Below are positions 23,258 through 31,150 of a DNA stretch of 32,089 nt, piece after piece. A program made the position numbers and the translations under genes. The notes under the pieces were generated by a model. That model made no database searches. It saw only the letters and a program-made list of their open reading frames with translations, and was not told the DNA's origin. Position 1 is the first letter of the stretch. The number at the start of each line of letters is the position of its first letter. This DNA comes from Acidovorax sp. GTDB lineage: Bacteria > Pseudomonadota > Gammaproteobacteria > Burkholderiales > Burkholderiaceae_C. The DNA is taken from assembly GCA_004210805.1 (NCBI GenBank), contig SDXZ01000041.1, forward strand, positions 1 to 32,089, written 5' to 3'.

Positions 23258-25114
23258 TTGAACACCACTTCCCGCATCGACTTCACCCAGCCGCAAGACC
23301 CCGCGGCCCCGCGCCTGCGCCACGCCTTCCGTGCGCCGCGCAGGGTGCTGGCGGCTGCCACGGTGGCCGAAGTGCGCAAGGTGCTCGACGCCGTGCACGC
23401 CGCGGCCGCGCGCGGCCAGTGGTGCGTGGGCTATGTGCGCTACGAGGCCGCAGCCGCCTTCGATGCCGCGCTGCAGACCCATGGTGTGGAGGGTGCCGGG
23501 GCAGAGCCCCTGGCCTGGTTTGCGGTGTACGACGAACCCGAGCCCTGGCCCGCCGCCGACAGTGCGCCGCCCGCCCAGGTCACGTGGCAGGACACCCTCA
23601 GCCGCAGCGACTTCGACAGCGCCATGGCCCACATTCAGCAGGCCATCGGTGCTGGCGAGCTCTACCAAGTCAACTACACCGCGCCCCTGCACGGCACGCT
23701 GCAAGGCAGCGCCAGCGGCCTGTTCGCCGCGCTGCAGCGGGCGCAGCCGGGCGGTTATGCCGCCCACATCGATACCGGCGGCGACCAGGTGCTGTCCGTC
23801 TCGCCCGAATTGTTTTTTGACTGGTGCGATGCGCCCGACGGCGGCGCCATCCTTGCCCGCCCCATGAAGGGCACAGCGCCGCGCGGTGCCACCCCCGAGG
23901 CCGATGCTGCCGTGGAGGCGCGACTGCGCGCGTCGGCCAAGGAGCGGGCCGAGAACGTGATGATCGTGGACCTGCTGCGCAACGACCTCTCGCGCATTGC
24001 CGTGCCGCACAGCGTGCGCGTGCCGGCGCTGTTTGCCACCGAAGCGCTGCCCACGGTGTGGCAGATGACGTCCGATGTGGTGGCCCGCACGCGCCCGGGG
24101 ACGACGCTCACCGATGTGTTTGCGGCGCTGTTCCCCTGTGGCTCCGTCACGGGGGCGCCCAAGGTGCGGGCGATGCAGATGATCCACGCGCTGGAGCCCG
24201 CGCCGCGCGGCGTGTACTGCGGTGCCGTGGGCGTGGTGCGGCCGGCGGGCGCTGCCGGGGCGAATGGCCGGCACGCGGTGGCCGCGACATTCAATGTGCC
24301 GATCCGAACCGTGGTGGTGCACGCCGCCGCAAAGGGCGCCGATGCGGCTGCTGAAGCCCTGCCAGCCGCAGAGCCGGGCGAGCACAGCGTGAGCTGCGGG
24401 ATCGGCAGCGGCATCACATCCGGCGCGCAGGTGGATGCCGAATGGGCCGAGTGGCGGCACAAGCGGGCGTTCCTTGAGCGCGCCAGCGCGCCCTTCGAGA
24501 TCCTGGAAACCCTGGCCTTGAACCACGGCAAGTTTCAGCACGCGGGCCCCCACGTGCAGCGCATGAGCGAGGCGGCCGAACATTTTGGGTTTCCGTGCCG
24601 TGTGCACGGGGTGCGGCAGGAGCTGCAGATTGCCGCGCTCCAGCACCTGGACGGTGACTGGCGCGTGCGCCTGCTGCTGGCCTCAGATGGCAGCGCCCGC
24701 GTTGAGGCCTTTGCGCTGCTGCCCACCGCAGAGCCGGTGCGCCTGCAGCTGGCCAGCAGCCCTTTCCTGGCTGCGCACAGCGAATTTGTGCGCTACAAGA
24801 CCACGCGGCGCGACCACTACGCGGCGTTTGCGCCCAAGGCGGCCGGTGTGTTCGACACGGTGTTGTGGAACGAGGCCGGCGAGATCACCGAAACCACCTT
24901 CGGCAACATCGCTGCGCTGCTGGACGGCCGCTGGATCACACCACCGCTGGCCTGCGGCCTGCTGCCCGGCGTGGGCCGCGCTGCAGCCCTGGCCGAAGGC
25001 CGTGTGGTGGAGGATGTGCTGCGCCTGGAAGACGTGCCCCGTGTGCAGGGCTGGGCCTTCATCAACAGCCTGCGCGGCTGGCTGGAGGCGGAGCTGGTGG
25101 CGGCGCCCGGCTGA
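23258..25114 (+). CDS. pabB: Fused aminodeoxychorismate synthase component I / aminodeoxychorismate lyase
   Basis: A 618-residue bifunctional protein for p-aminobenzoate, the folate precursor. Residues 1-400 are PabB: YQVNYTAPL, SVSPELFF, RPMKGTAPRG, KERAENVMIVDLLRNDL and PCGSVTGAPKVRAMQMI, with the chorismate-binding end CGIGSGITSG. Residues about 415-618 are a PabC-type PLP lyase: FEILETLALNHG, VRYKTTRRDHY carrying the PLP lysine, NEAGEITETTFGNIA and GLLPGVGR. The fusion should let aminodeoxychorismate pass directly to the lyase; the glutaminase partner PabA is not in the window. The start is a TTG with no clear ribosome-binding site and no ATG upstream in frame, so the first residues are uncertain. 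Confidence 0.94.
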   Translation: MNTTSRIDFTQPQDPAAPRLRHAFRAPRRVLAAATVAEVRKVLDAVHAAAARGQWCVGYVRYEAAAAFDAALQTHGVEGAGAEPLAWFAVYDEPEPWPAADSAPPAQVTWQDTLSRSDFDSAMAHIQQAIGAGELYQVNYTAPLHGTLQGSASGLFAALQRAQPGGYAAHIDTGGDQVLSVSPELFFDWCDAPDGGAILARPMKGTAPRGATPEADAAVEARLRASAKERAENVMIVDLLRNDLSRIAVPHSVRVPALFATEALPTVWQMTSDVVARTRPGTTLTDVFAALFPCGSVTGAPKVRAMQMIHALEPAPRGVYCGAVGVVRPAGAAGANGRHAVAATFNVPIRTVVVHAAAKGADAAAEALPAAEPGEHSVSCGIGSGITSGAQVDAEWAEWRHKRAFLERASAPFEILETLALNHGKFQHAGPHVQRMSEAAEHFGFPCRVHGVRQELQIAALQHLDGDWRVRLLLASDGSARVEAFALLPTAEPVRLQLASSPFLAAHSEFVRYKTTRRDHYAAFAPKAAGVFDTVLWNEAGEITETTFGNIAALLDGRWITPPLACGLLPGVGRAAALAEGRVVEDVLRLEDVPRVQGWAFINSLRGWLEAELVAAPG

Positions 25115-25228
25115 AGCTGCGGGCTGCAAACGGCCGGGGTGCCACGGAGTGCTGCGGCACCGAAAGCCGCGGCACCACAAGGCGACAGAATCGCGGCGTG
25201 CCGTTCGCGCACAAGCCCTTAACCCATT

Positions 25229-25284
25229 TGCTATTATTTTTATAGCTATAAGCGCTTGATATACAAGCGCTAGAGCCTATTTTT
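25229..25284 (+). repeat. 56-bp dispersed element, copy 5 (reference copy)
   Basis: The most regular copy, used as reference. It reads TGCTATTA (25229), AGCTA (25244), AGCGCTTG (25251) and GCGCTAG (25267), then AGCCTATTTTT. Its heart is an 8-base perfect inverted repeat, AGCGCTTG-ATATA-CAAGCGCT. It lies in the convergent gap between the pabB-pabC fusion and the tautomerase-like gene. Confidence 0.85.
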
Positions 25285-25338
25285 GCTTTGATTTTGACCC
25301 TCTGGCCGCCCTCCGCCGCGGCCCGGGGCCATCAAGGC

Positions 25339-25698
25339 TTACAGCCGTTCCTTGGCGTACGAGCCGCGGTCCATGTCCACCACTTCCACGCTCAGCTGCA
25401 CCATCACACCCTGAGGGCGGGGCGTACGTTCGCGCAACACGGCGGCGATGCGCTGCGACAGATCCTTCTTGGCTTCGGGCGTGCGGCCCGACAGCAGGCG
25501 CAGTTGCGCGTGCACAAAGCCGCGGTGGGCCGGGGCGGTGCCGATCTCAAAGCTGTCGGCCACGACGAAGCGGGTCTTCAGGTCCGCCTCGTCCTGCACT
25601 TCGGGGTGGGCGCACAGGGCCGCGTTGAGCTCGGTCAGGGTTTCGGCTTCCGGGAAGTGGGGCAGGTTGGCGGAGTATTCGACGACGAGGTGGGGCAT
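25339..25698 (-). CDS. 5-carboxymethyl-2-hydroxymuconate isomerase-like tautomerase
   Basis: A 119-residue protein of the CHMI (HpaF) family in the tautomerase superfamily. The start MPHLVVEYSANLP exposes Pro as residue 1 after Met removal, the general base in this superfamily. FVVADSFEIG, GFVHAQLRLLSGR, the helix EAKKDLSQRIAAVL and VQLSVEVVDMDRGSYAK follow the family pattern. In E. coli the enzyme works in homoprotocatechuate degradation, but no other gene of that pathway is near. The natural substrate here is therefore open. It is a single gene, convergent with the pabB-pabC fusion and divergent from the carbonic anhydrase gene. Confidence 0.87.
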   Translation of the reverse strand: MPHLVVEYSANLPHFPEAETLTELNAALCAHPEVQDEADLKTRFVVADSFEIGTAPAHRGFVHAQLRLLSGRTPEAKKDLSQRIAAVLRERTPRPQGVMVQLSVEVVDMDRGSYAKERL

Positions 25699-26119
25699 GG
25701 TGGTTCGGTTCCGGTCCGTTCAAAGGGGTACGCGCCCGATTCACACAGTGGTTTGCGGGCGCGTTCAGTCGAGCCCGCCAGTTTAAGGGGCTGTTAAGAC
25801 TCGCGGCGCAGCATGGGCCCGCCGTGCTGTGCCTCGTGTTTTCCGCGAGACACAGCCGCCGGGCCCGGCCAAGATTTGGTTGCTGGGCGGCAGGCGGCGT
25901 GTTCAGAATCCGGGTGTCCCCGCCCTGGGCGGGGATTGCGCTGCTGGCTGGCCTTGTGCCGGTGCCGCGCCCAGACGTCCTTGCCGGCTCCGCCTGGCAA
26001 AGAGGTGCCGGTGCCGCGCCCAGACGTCCTTGCCGGCTCCGCCTGGCAAAGAGGTGCTGGTGTGCGGCACCGGGGCAATGCAGCGGCGGCAACCCATCCC
26101 TGTTGTTTTCAATAAAACC
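25699..26119. other. 421-base divergent gap with a tandem duplication
   Basis: Lies between the minus-strand tautomerase-like gene and the plus-strand carbonic anhydrase gene and should carry both promoters. The plus-strand reading frame of the anhydrase stays open through part of it but encodes Arg/Pro-rich, repeat-derived sequence before the signal peptide. The only strong structure is the 49-base tandem repeat (25956-26062). No promoter was confirmed. Confidence 0.5.
25956..26062. repeat. 49-base tandem duplication upstream of the carbonic anhydrase gene
   Basis: Two identical 49-base units (25956-26004 and 26005-26053), beginning GTGCCGGTGCCGCGCCCAG and ending GGCAAAGAG, plus the first bases of a third (GTGC, then diverging). 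Each unit contains an internal TTGCCGG/CCTGGCAA imperfect inverted repeat. It ends about 60 bases before the anhydrase ATG. Confidence 0.9.
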
Positions 26120-26878
26120 ATGACATACCAAACATTGATCCGACACACCGCAGTGGCTGCTCTCGCGCTGTGCGCTGTCACCTGGGCCAGCGCTGAGGGC
26201 GCCAAACCCCATTGGGAATACAAGGGCAAGCACGGTGCTGCCCACTGGGGCGAGCTCGAGGCCGGCTTCGAGGCCTGCGCCCGCGGTGCGGCGCAAAGCC
26301 CCATCGACATCCGCAAGACCGTGAAGGAAGCCCTGCCTGCGCTGGAGTTCCAGTACGCGGCGGGCGCCCCCACGCTGGTGAACAACGGCCACACGGTGCA
26401 GGTCAACATGCCCGCCGGCAGCAAGCTGGTGGTCGACGGCAAGCCGATGGAGTTGCTGCAGTTCCACTTCCACACCCCCAGCGAAGAAGCCATTGGCGGC
26501 AAGCGCGCGGCCATGGTGGCCCACTTCGTGCACAAGAGCGCCGAGGGTGGCCTCGGTGTCGTGGCCGTGCTGATCCAGCCGGGCAAGACCAACGCGGCCT
26601 GGGCTCCCATCTTTGCGCACCTGCCGCGCGTGGGTGAACAGGTGACGGTGGATGGCCTGAGCCTGGACGCCAGCACCCTGCTGCCCGCCAGCAAGGGCTA
26701 CTACAGCTTTGATGGCTCGCTCACCACGCCACCCTGCTCCGAAGGCGTGAAGTGGATGGTGCTCAAGGAACCCGTCAAGCTCAGCGCCGCGCAGATCAAG
26801 TCGTTTCGCCAGATGTACAGCGCCAACGCACGGCCACTGCAGCAACTGCATGGCCGCGTGGTCAAGGAAAGCACCTGA
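26120..26878 (+). CDS. Periplasmic alpha-carbonic anhydrase
   Basis: Hydrates CO2 to bicarbonate outside the inner membrane. It has 252 residues with a signal peptide (residues 1-25, cleaved near ASAEG). Zinc ligands are H116 and H118 in LLQFHFHTPSEE and H135 in MVAHFVHKS. The family's AQSPIDI block (residues 58-64) and SLTTPPCSEGVKWMV, which carries the gatekeeper threonine, are present, and the disulfide cysteines fit EACARG and PPCSEG. The residue that is normally the Glu indirect ligand two positions before the third histidine is Val133. The true start is the ATG before MTYQTLIRHTAV, although the frame is open upstream. It converges on bioF. Confidence 0.95.
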   Translation: MTYQTLIRHTAVAALALCAVTWASAEGAKPHWEYKGKHGAAHWGELEAGFEACARGAAQSPIDIRKTVKEALPALEFQYAAGAPTLVNNGHTVQVNMPAGSKLVVDGKPMELLQFHFHTPSEEAIGGKRAAMVAHFVHKSAEGGLGVVAVLIQPGKTNAAWAPIFAHLPRVGEQVTVDGLSLDASTLLPASKGYYSFDGSLTTPPCSEGVKWMVLKEPVKLSAAQIKSFRQMYSANARPLQQLHGRVVKEST

Positions 26879-26911
26879 TCTGATTTGAACTGACCAGACC
26901 TGGCTCAGATA

Positions 26912-26942
26912 CCGTTCGCCCCCAGGTCATGGGGGTGAACGG
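26912..26942. terminator. Strong hairpin between carbonic anhydrase gene and bioF
   Basis: CCGTTC-G-CCCCCA pairs with TGGGGG-T-GAACGG around a 5-base loop: 12 pairs and one mismatch. There is no T run on either side, so it may act as a bidirectional stop or barrier for the converging transcripts rather than as a classical terminator. Confidence 0.5.
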
Positions 26943-26946
26943 AGCT

Positions 26947-28263
26947 TCAGAGTGCAAGGGCCGCAGCCACCACCCCGGTGCCTGCGGCTTTTTGCTGTCC
27001 GGCCGCCGTGGACAGCGGCAGTGGTTCGTTAACGCCGTCCAGCCCCAGGCCATTGGCATGGGCTGCCAGCGCGGCCAGGAGTTGCTCGACATCCTGCGCC
27101 GTGTGCGACGCCGACAGCGCAATGCGCAGCCGCGCCGTGCCCACTGGCACGGTCGGCGGGCGAATCGCCGGCACCCACAGGCCGCTCTGGCGCAGGCTTT
27201 CCATCAGGGCCAGCGCGGCCTCATTGCTGCCAATCACCAGCGCCTGCACGGCGGTGTGTGAGGGCAGCAGCTGCCAGCCCTGCGCACCCGGTGCCGCACC
27301 CAGCAGCGTGGCCAGGCCCGTGCGCAACTGGGCGATGCGCTGGCGCAGGTGTTCGCGCCGGTCATCGGCCGCGGCCATCAGCACCAGGCTCTGGCGCAGC
27401 GCTGCAGCCAGCAGCGGCGGCGCGGCTGTGGCGAAGATGTAGGTGCGCGTTTTCTGCAGCAGCCATTCGATGAGCGTGGCGTTGCCCGCCACAAACGCGC
27501 CGGCCACGCCCGCAGCCTTGCCCAGCGTGGCCATATAGAGCACGCGGCGCGATGCGGCGGTGCCGGTCAGGCCCGCGTGCGCCAGGCTGCCGCGCCCTTG
27601 TGGGCCGAGCACGCCAAACCCGTGGGCATCGTCCAGCAGCAGCAGCGCGTCGTAGCGCTCGCACAGCGCCAGCAGCGCCGGGATGTCGATCAGATCGCCA
27701 TCCATGCTGAACACCGCGTCGCTCACCACCAGCTTGCGCCGCGCGGGGCTGGCGGCGAGCAGCGCCTCCAGTGCCACCAGGTCGGCATGGGAATAGCGGT
27801 AGATGGTGGCGCGCGACAGGCGCGCGCCGTCGATCAGGCAGGCGTGGTTGAGTGCGTCGGAAAACAGCGCGTCGCCCGCACCCACCAGCGCGGGGATGAT
27901 GCCGGTGTTGGTGGCGTAGCCCGCATAAAAGTACAGTGCCCGGGGCAGCTGCACGTACGCGGCCAGCTCGTGCTCCAGCGCATCGTTGGCGGCGCTGTGC
28001 CCGCTGACCAGGGGCGAGCCGCCCGAGCCCACGCCAAAGGTGTGCGTGGCGTCGCGCGCGGCCTCGGCCAGCGCGGGGTGGCTGGCCAGGCCCAGGTAGT
28101 CGTTGCTGCAAAACGCGAGCATCGGCTGGCCGTCTACCATCAGCCGCGCGCCGCCGCCGGGCTGCACGACACGCCGGCGGCGCAGCAGGTGGGCTTGCTC
28201 GATGTCGGCGAGCTGCGCGGGGATCTCGTCCAGCCACGACGTGGCCGGGGAGGGCGCCGTCAC
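26947..28263 (-). CDS. bioF: 8-amino-7-oxononanoate synthase
   Basis: PLP enzyme that joins pimeloyl thioester and alanine in biotin synthesis. It has 438 residues, longer than the usual 385-400 because of a C-terminal tail after [13 protein letters not shown] (about 30 residues, Ala-rich). Key blocks are [63 protein letters not shown] and the PLP lysine in [14 protein letters not shown]. The start is a GTG that shares four bases with the bioD stop (GTGA), so translation is coupled. It is the last gene of a panD-bioA-bioD-bioF run. bioB and bioC are not in the window. Confidence 0.96.
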   Translation of the reverse strand: MTAPSPATSWLDEIPAQLADIEQAHLLRRRRVVQPGGGARLMVDGQPMLAFCSNDYLGLASHPALAEAARDATHTFGVGSGGSPLVSGHSAANDALEHELAAYVQLPRALYFYAGYATNTGIIPALVGAGDALFSDALNHACLIDGARLSRATIYRYSHADLVALEALLAASPARRKLVVSDAVFSMDGDLIDIPALLALCERYDALLLLDDAHGFGVLGPQGRGSLAHAGLTGTAASRRVLYMATLGKAAGVAGAFVAGNATLIEWLLQKTRTYIFATAAPPLLAAALRQSLVLMAAADDRREHLRQRIAQLRTGLATLLGAAPGAQGWQLLPSHTAVQALVIGSNEAALALMESLRQSGLWVPAIRPPTVPVGTARLRIALSASHTAQDVEQLLAALAAHANGLGLDGVNEPLPLSTAAGQQKAAGTGVVAAALAL

Positions 28264-28931
28264 AGCCAGGCCCCCGGGAGTTCAAACACCAGGCTGCGCG
28301 CGTCGGGCAGCTCCTGGTGCGGTACGTCGGCCAGCAGTGGTGCGCCCAGGCGGGCACGCAGGTAGGCGATGTTTTCGTCGGCGGCCTCCATCTCGGGGTC
28401 CACACGGTTGGCCACCCAGCCGGCCAGCGTGAGGCCGCGCGCGCGAATGGCTTCGGCCGTGAGCAGCGCATGGCTCAGGCAGCCCAGTCGCAGGCCCACG
28501 ACCAGCACCACGGGCAGCGCCAGGGCCTGCGCCAGGTCGGCACCGGTCTGCGTGTCGGTCAGCGGCACATGAAAGCCGCCTGCGCCTTCAACCACCACCG
28601 CGTCGGCCGCAGCCGCCAGCGCCTGGTAGCTGCGCACGATGGCTGCGATATCGATCTGCACCCCGGCCCGCTCGGCCGCGATGTGCGGTGAGAGCGCGTC
28701 GAGCAGCAGCACCGGGTTGTCCAGCTCGGGCGGCACCGCCAGGGTGGAGGCCGAGCGCAGCGCGATCGCGTCTTCGCTCGCCCAGTCCTCGCCCCAGGGC
28801 ACCACGCCCGCCGCCACGGGCTTCATGCCAACCACGCGGCGGTGGTGCGGCGCCAGGGCGTGCAGCAGTCCGGTGGACACCAGCGTCTTGCCGACGCCTG
28901 TGTCGGTGCCGGTGACAAAACATCCAATCAT
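28260..28931 (-). CDS. bioD: Dethiobiotin synthetase
   Basis: Closes the ureido ring of 7,8-diaminopelargonate with CO2 and ATP. It has 223 residues. The P-loop is [20 protein letters not shown] at the N-terminus. [25 protein letters not shown] and the [14 protein letters not shown] segment [12 protein letters not shown] fit the family. I chose the ATG at 28931, which overlaps the bioA stop by four bases (ATGA), over an in-frame start 19 codons upstream that would lie inside bioA and precede the P-loop by a non-family segment. It overlaps bioF by four bases at the other end. Confidence 0.97.
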   Translation of the reverse strand: MIGCFVTGTDTGVGKTLVSTGLLHALAPHHRRVVGMKPVAAGVVPWGEDWASEDAIALRSASTLAVPPELDNPVLLLDALSPHIAAERAGVQIDIAAIVRSYQALAAAADAVVVEGAGGFHVPLTDTQTGADLAQALALPVVLVVGLRLGCLSHALLTAEAIRARGLTLAGWVANRVDPEMEAADENIAYLRARLGAPLLADVPHQELPDARSLVFELPGAWL

Positions 28932-30256
28932 GGGTTCTCCTCGTGCAGAGTGGCGTTCAGTGCGTCGAGCGCACCGCTGGCAAGGCACTGCACGGCCTCT
29001 TCATCCAGCGCATAGGGTGGCATGGCATACAACGTATTTCCAATAGGCCGCAGCACCAGCCCACACGCCATGGCGTGCTGGTGGTAGCGGCGCGCAAAGT
29101 CGGGGGCTGCCGTATCAATGTCCCAGGCCCAGATCATCCCCAGACGGCGCGCATGGCGCACGCGTGGATGGTGGGTGATGGGGGCACAGGCGGCGTCGAG
29201 GCGCAGGGCCAGCGCCGCGTTGGCGTTCAGGGCATCGAGCTCGTCGAACAGTTCCAGCGTGGCCAGCGCCGCGCGGCAGGCCAGCGGGTTGCCGGTGTAC
29301 GAGTGCGAATGCAGAAAACCCCGCGCCACATCGTCGTCGTAGAACGCGGCGTACACCCCATCGGTGGTCAGCACGGCCGACAGGGGCAGCGTGCCGCCCG
29401 TGAGGCCTTTGGACAGACAAATGAAATCCGGCCGGATGCCCGCCTGCTGGTGCGCGAACATCGTGCCGGTGCGGCCAAAGCCGACGGCGATCTCGTCCAC
29501 CACCAGGTGCACCTCGTAGCGGCTGCACAGTGCGCGCGCCAGGCGCAGGTATTCGGGGCTGTGCATCGCCATGCCGGCGGCGCACTGCGCCAGCGGCTCG
29601 ACGATGAAGGCGGCGGTGGTTTCGTGGTGTTCTGCCAGCCAGACTTCCAGCGCCGCAGCGGCGCGCCGCGCCACATCGTCAGCGTTCTCGCCGGCGGCGG
29701 CGCCGCGTGCATCGGGGCTGGGGACCGTGTCGGCCAGGCGCACCAGCGGGGCATAGGCCTCGCGGAAGATCGCGATGTCGGTCACGGCCAGCGCGCCCAC
29801 CGTCTCGCCGTGGTAGCCCCCAGCCAGGCCCACAAAGCGGCTCTTGGCGGGGCGCCCCATGTTGCGCCAGTAGTGCGCGCTCATCTTCAGCGCGATCTCG
29901 GTGGCCGCCGCGCCGTCGCTGCCGTAGAACGCGTGGCCCAGGCCGGTGAGCGCAGCCAGGCGCTCCGACAGCTCCACCACCGGCGCATGCGTGAAGCCTG
30001 CCAGCATCACGTGGTCGAGCTTACCCAGTTGGTCCACCAGCGCGGCCTGGATGTGCGGGTGGCTGTGGCCAAACAGGTTGACCCACCAGGAGCTGATGCC
30101 GTCCAGGTAGCGCCGGCCATCGGTGCCATAAAGCCAAGGGCCTTGCGCGCGGGCGATGGCCACGGGCGGCTGGGCTTCGTGCCGCTTCATCTGCGTGCAG
30201 GGGTGCCAGACGCTGGCGAGGCTGCGGGCCGCGAGCCCGTCGTGCGTGGGCTGCAT
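28928..30256 (-). CDS. bioA: Adenosylmethionine-8-amino-7-oxononanoate aminotransferase
   Basis: PLP transaminase that uses S-adenosylmethionine as amino donor to make 7,8-diaminopelargonate. It has 442 residues. SVWHPCTQMKRHE, the substrate motif DGISSWWVNLFGHSHP, GLAGGYHGETVGAL, VVDEIAVGFGRTG and the PLP lysine in CLSKGLTGGTLPLSAVL are all present. FYGSDGAAATEIALKM is a variant of the usual phosphate-binding segment. The open frame continues upstream through panD in another frame, but the start at MQPTHDGLAARSLASV, two bases after the panD stop, fits the family. Tight packing (TGA-AC-ATG) implies coupling to panD. Confidence 0.97.
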   Translation of the reverse strand: MQPTHDGLAARSLASVWHPCTQMKRHEAQPPVAIARAQGPWLYGTDGRRYLDGISSWWVNLFGHSHPHIQAALVDQLGKLDHVMLAGFTHAPVVELSERLAALTGLGHAFYGSDGAAATEIALKMSAHYWRNMGRPAKSRFVGLAGGYHGETVGALAVTDIAIFREAYAPLVRLADTVPSPDARGAAAGENADDVARRAAAALEVWLAEHHETTAAFIVEPLAQCAAGMAMHSPEYLRLARALCSRYEVHLVVDEIAVGFGRTGTMFAHQQAGIRPDFICLSKGLTGGTLPLSAVLTTDGVYAAFYDDDVARGFLHSHSYTGNPLACRAALATLELFDELDALNANAALALRLDAACAPITHHPRVRHARRLGMIWAWDIDTAAPDFARRYHQHAMACGLVLRPIGNTLYAMPPYALDEEAVQCLASGALDALNATLHEENP

Positions 30257-30258
30257 GT

Positions 30259-30639
30259 TCAGACCACTTGGGTGGGCACGGCGTGGCGCAGTTCGGTCTG
30301 GCGGTTGTGCTCGTCCACAAACACCAGCTGGGGCTGGTGGGTGGGCACCTGGTCCTCGTGTACCTGGGCGAAGGCCGCAATGATGATGAGGTCGCCAGCG
30401 GAGGCACGGCGCGCGGCCGAGCCGTTGACCGAGATCATCCCGCTGCCGCGCTGGCCCTTGATGGCGTAGGTGACGAAGCGCTCGCCGTTGTTGATGTTCC
30501 AGATGTGGATCTGCTCGTTTTCGGCAATGTTGGCCGCGGCTAGCAGGTCCTCGTCGATGGCGCAGGAGCCCTCGTAGTGCAGCTCGCACTGGGTCACGGC
30601 GACGCGGTGGATCTTGGATTTGAGCAGGGTACGGAACAT
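30259..30639 (-). CDS. panD: Aspartate 1-decarboxylase
   Basis: Pyruvoyl enzyme that makes beta-alanine from aspartate for pantothenate. It has 126 residues. Self-cleavage between Gly24 and Ser25 in [13 protein letters not shown] forms the pyruvoyl group. [30 protein letters not shown] and [16 protein letters not shown] are family blocks. The start [11 protein letters not shown] is the family start and has AGGAAG ahead of it; nine extra upstream codons are open but not used in relatives. Unlike panB and panC, which form their own operon 10 kb away, panD heads the biotin genes, two bases before bioA. Queuosine gene queD ends 69 bases upstream with no clear terminator. Confidence 0.97.
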   Translation of the reverse strand: MFRTLLKSKIHRVAVTQCELHYEGSCAIDEDLLAAANIAENEQIHIWNINNGERFVTYAIKGQRGSGMISVNGSAARRASAGDLIIIAAFAQVHEDQVPTHQPQLVFVDEHNRQTELRHAVPTQVV

Positions 30640-30708
30640 CGGGCTTCCTGGGTGAAGTCTTGGCATCTGGGAGGGTGGGCTGCCGACGGGCAGGGAGCGC
30701 AGTGCCCT

Positions 30709-31083
30709 TCAGGCAGGCGTGAAGTCCAGTGTGCAGCTGTCGCCGAGCGCATCGCGCCACACCCGAACCCGGCTGACGCGCGGCTGCAGGTCGGCGGGCA
30801 GGGCCTGGGCGATAAAAACACACAGGTTCTCCAGCGTGGGTGTACCTAGGCCGGGCACGTCGTCGAGCATGTGGTGGTCCAGCTGCTCGCGCACCACCTC
30901 CAGCCCCCGGCGCAGCAGGCCCAGGTCCAGCACCATGCCGGTGGCGGGGTCGCGCGGGCCGCTCAGGGAGACCTCGGCGTGGTAGGTGTGGCCGTGCACG
31001 CGGCGGCTGCCTTCGGCCTCGATCTCGCGGCGCAGGGTGTGGGCGGCGTCGAAGAAGAAGCGCTGGGAAATGGTGAACAACAT
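30709..31083 (-). CDS. queD: QueD-like 6-carboxytetrahydropterin / 6-pyruvoyltetrahydropterin synthase family protein
   Basis: A 124-residue T-fold protein. Zinc histidines are in FFFDAAHTL and in VHGHTYHAEV, and LDHHMLDDVPG carries the Asp-His pair of the active site. PTLENLCVFIA is the substrate-binding segment. Its place after queE supports a role in queuosine precursor synthesis (dihydroneopterin triphosphate to carboxytetrahydropterin). The segment GSRRVHGH has Ser where the nucleophilic Cys is expected (CxxxHGH in E. coli QueD). The only cysteines are in LENLCVF and in the late GDSCTLDF. The ATG at 31083 has no ribosome-binding site; instead it follows a CAACAG-type repeat, and the frame upstream would encode only poly-Leu. 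Confidence 0.85.
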   Translation of the reverse strand: MLFTISQRFFFDAAHTLRREIEAEGSRRVHGHTYHAEVSLSGPRDPATGMVLDLGLLRRGLEVVREQLDHHMLDDVPGLGTPTLENLCVFIAQALPADLQPRVSRVRVWRDALGDSCTLDFTPA

Positions 31084-31089
31084 AGTCGG

Positions 31090-31117
31090 CAACAGCAACA
31101 GCAACAGCAACAACAAC
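31090..31117. repeat. CAACAG/CAA microsatellite upstream of queD
   Basis: Three CAACAG hexamers followed by CAACAACAAC on the plus strand, that is GTTGTTG...CTGTTG repeats in the queD leader, ending seven bases before its ATG. It replaces any Shine-Dalgarno sequence in the 47-base queE-queD gap. Confidence 0.85.
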
Positions 31118-31127
31118 GAGAAAGGTC

Positions 31128-31150
31128 AGCTCACCGGATGCCGGTGAGCT
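31128..31150 (-). terminator. Ten-base-pair hairpin over the queE stop codon
   Basis: AGCTCACCGG and its complement CCGGTGAGCT are perfect arms around a 3-base loop and include the queE stop codon. On the minus strand it is followed by a weak CTTTCTC tract. It may attenuate read-through into queD or stabilise the upstream message. Confidence 0.45.

Noticed and set aside
25956..26062. Possible CRISPR array
   Set aside because: Only two directly abutting 49-base units without spacers, and no cas genes in the window.
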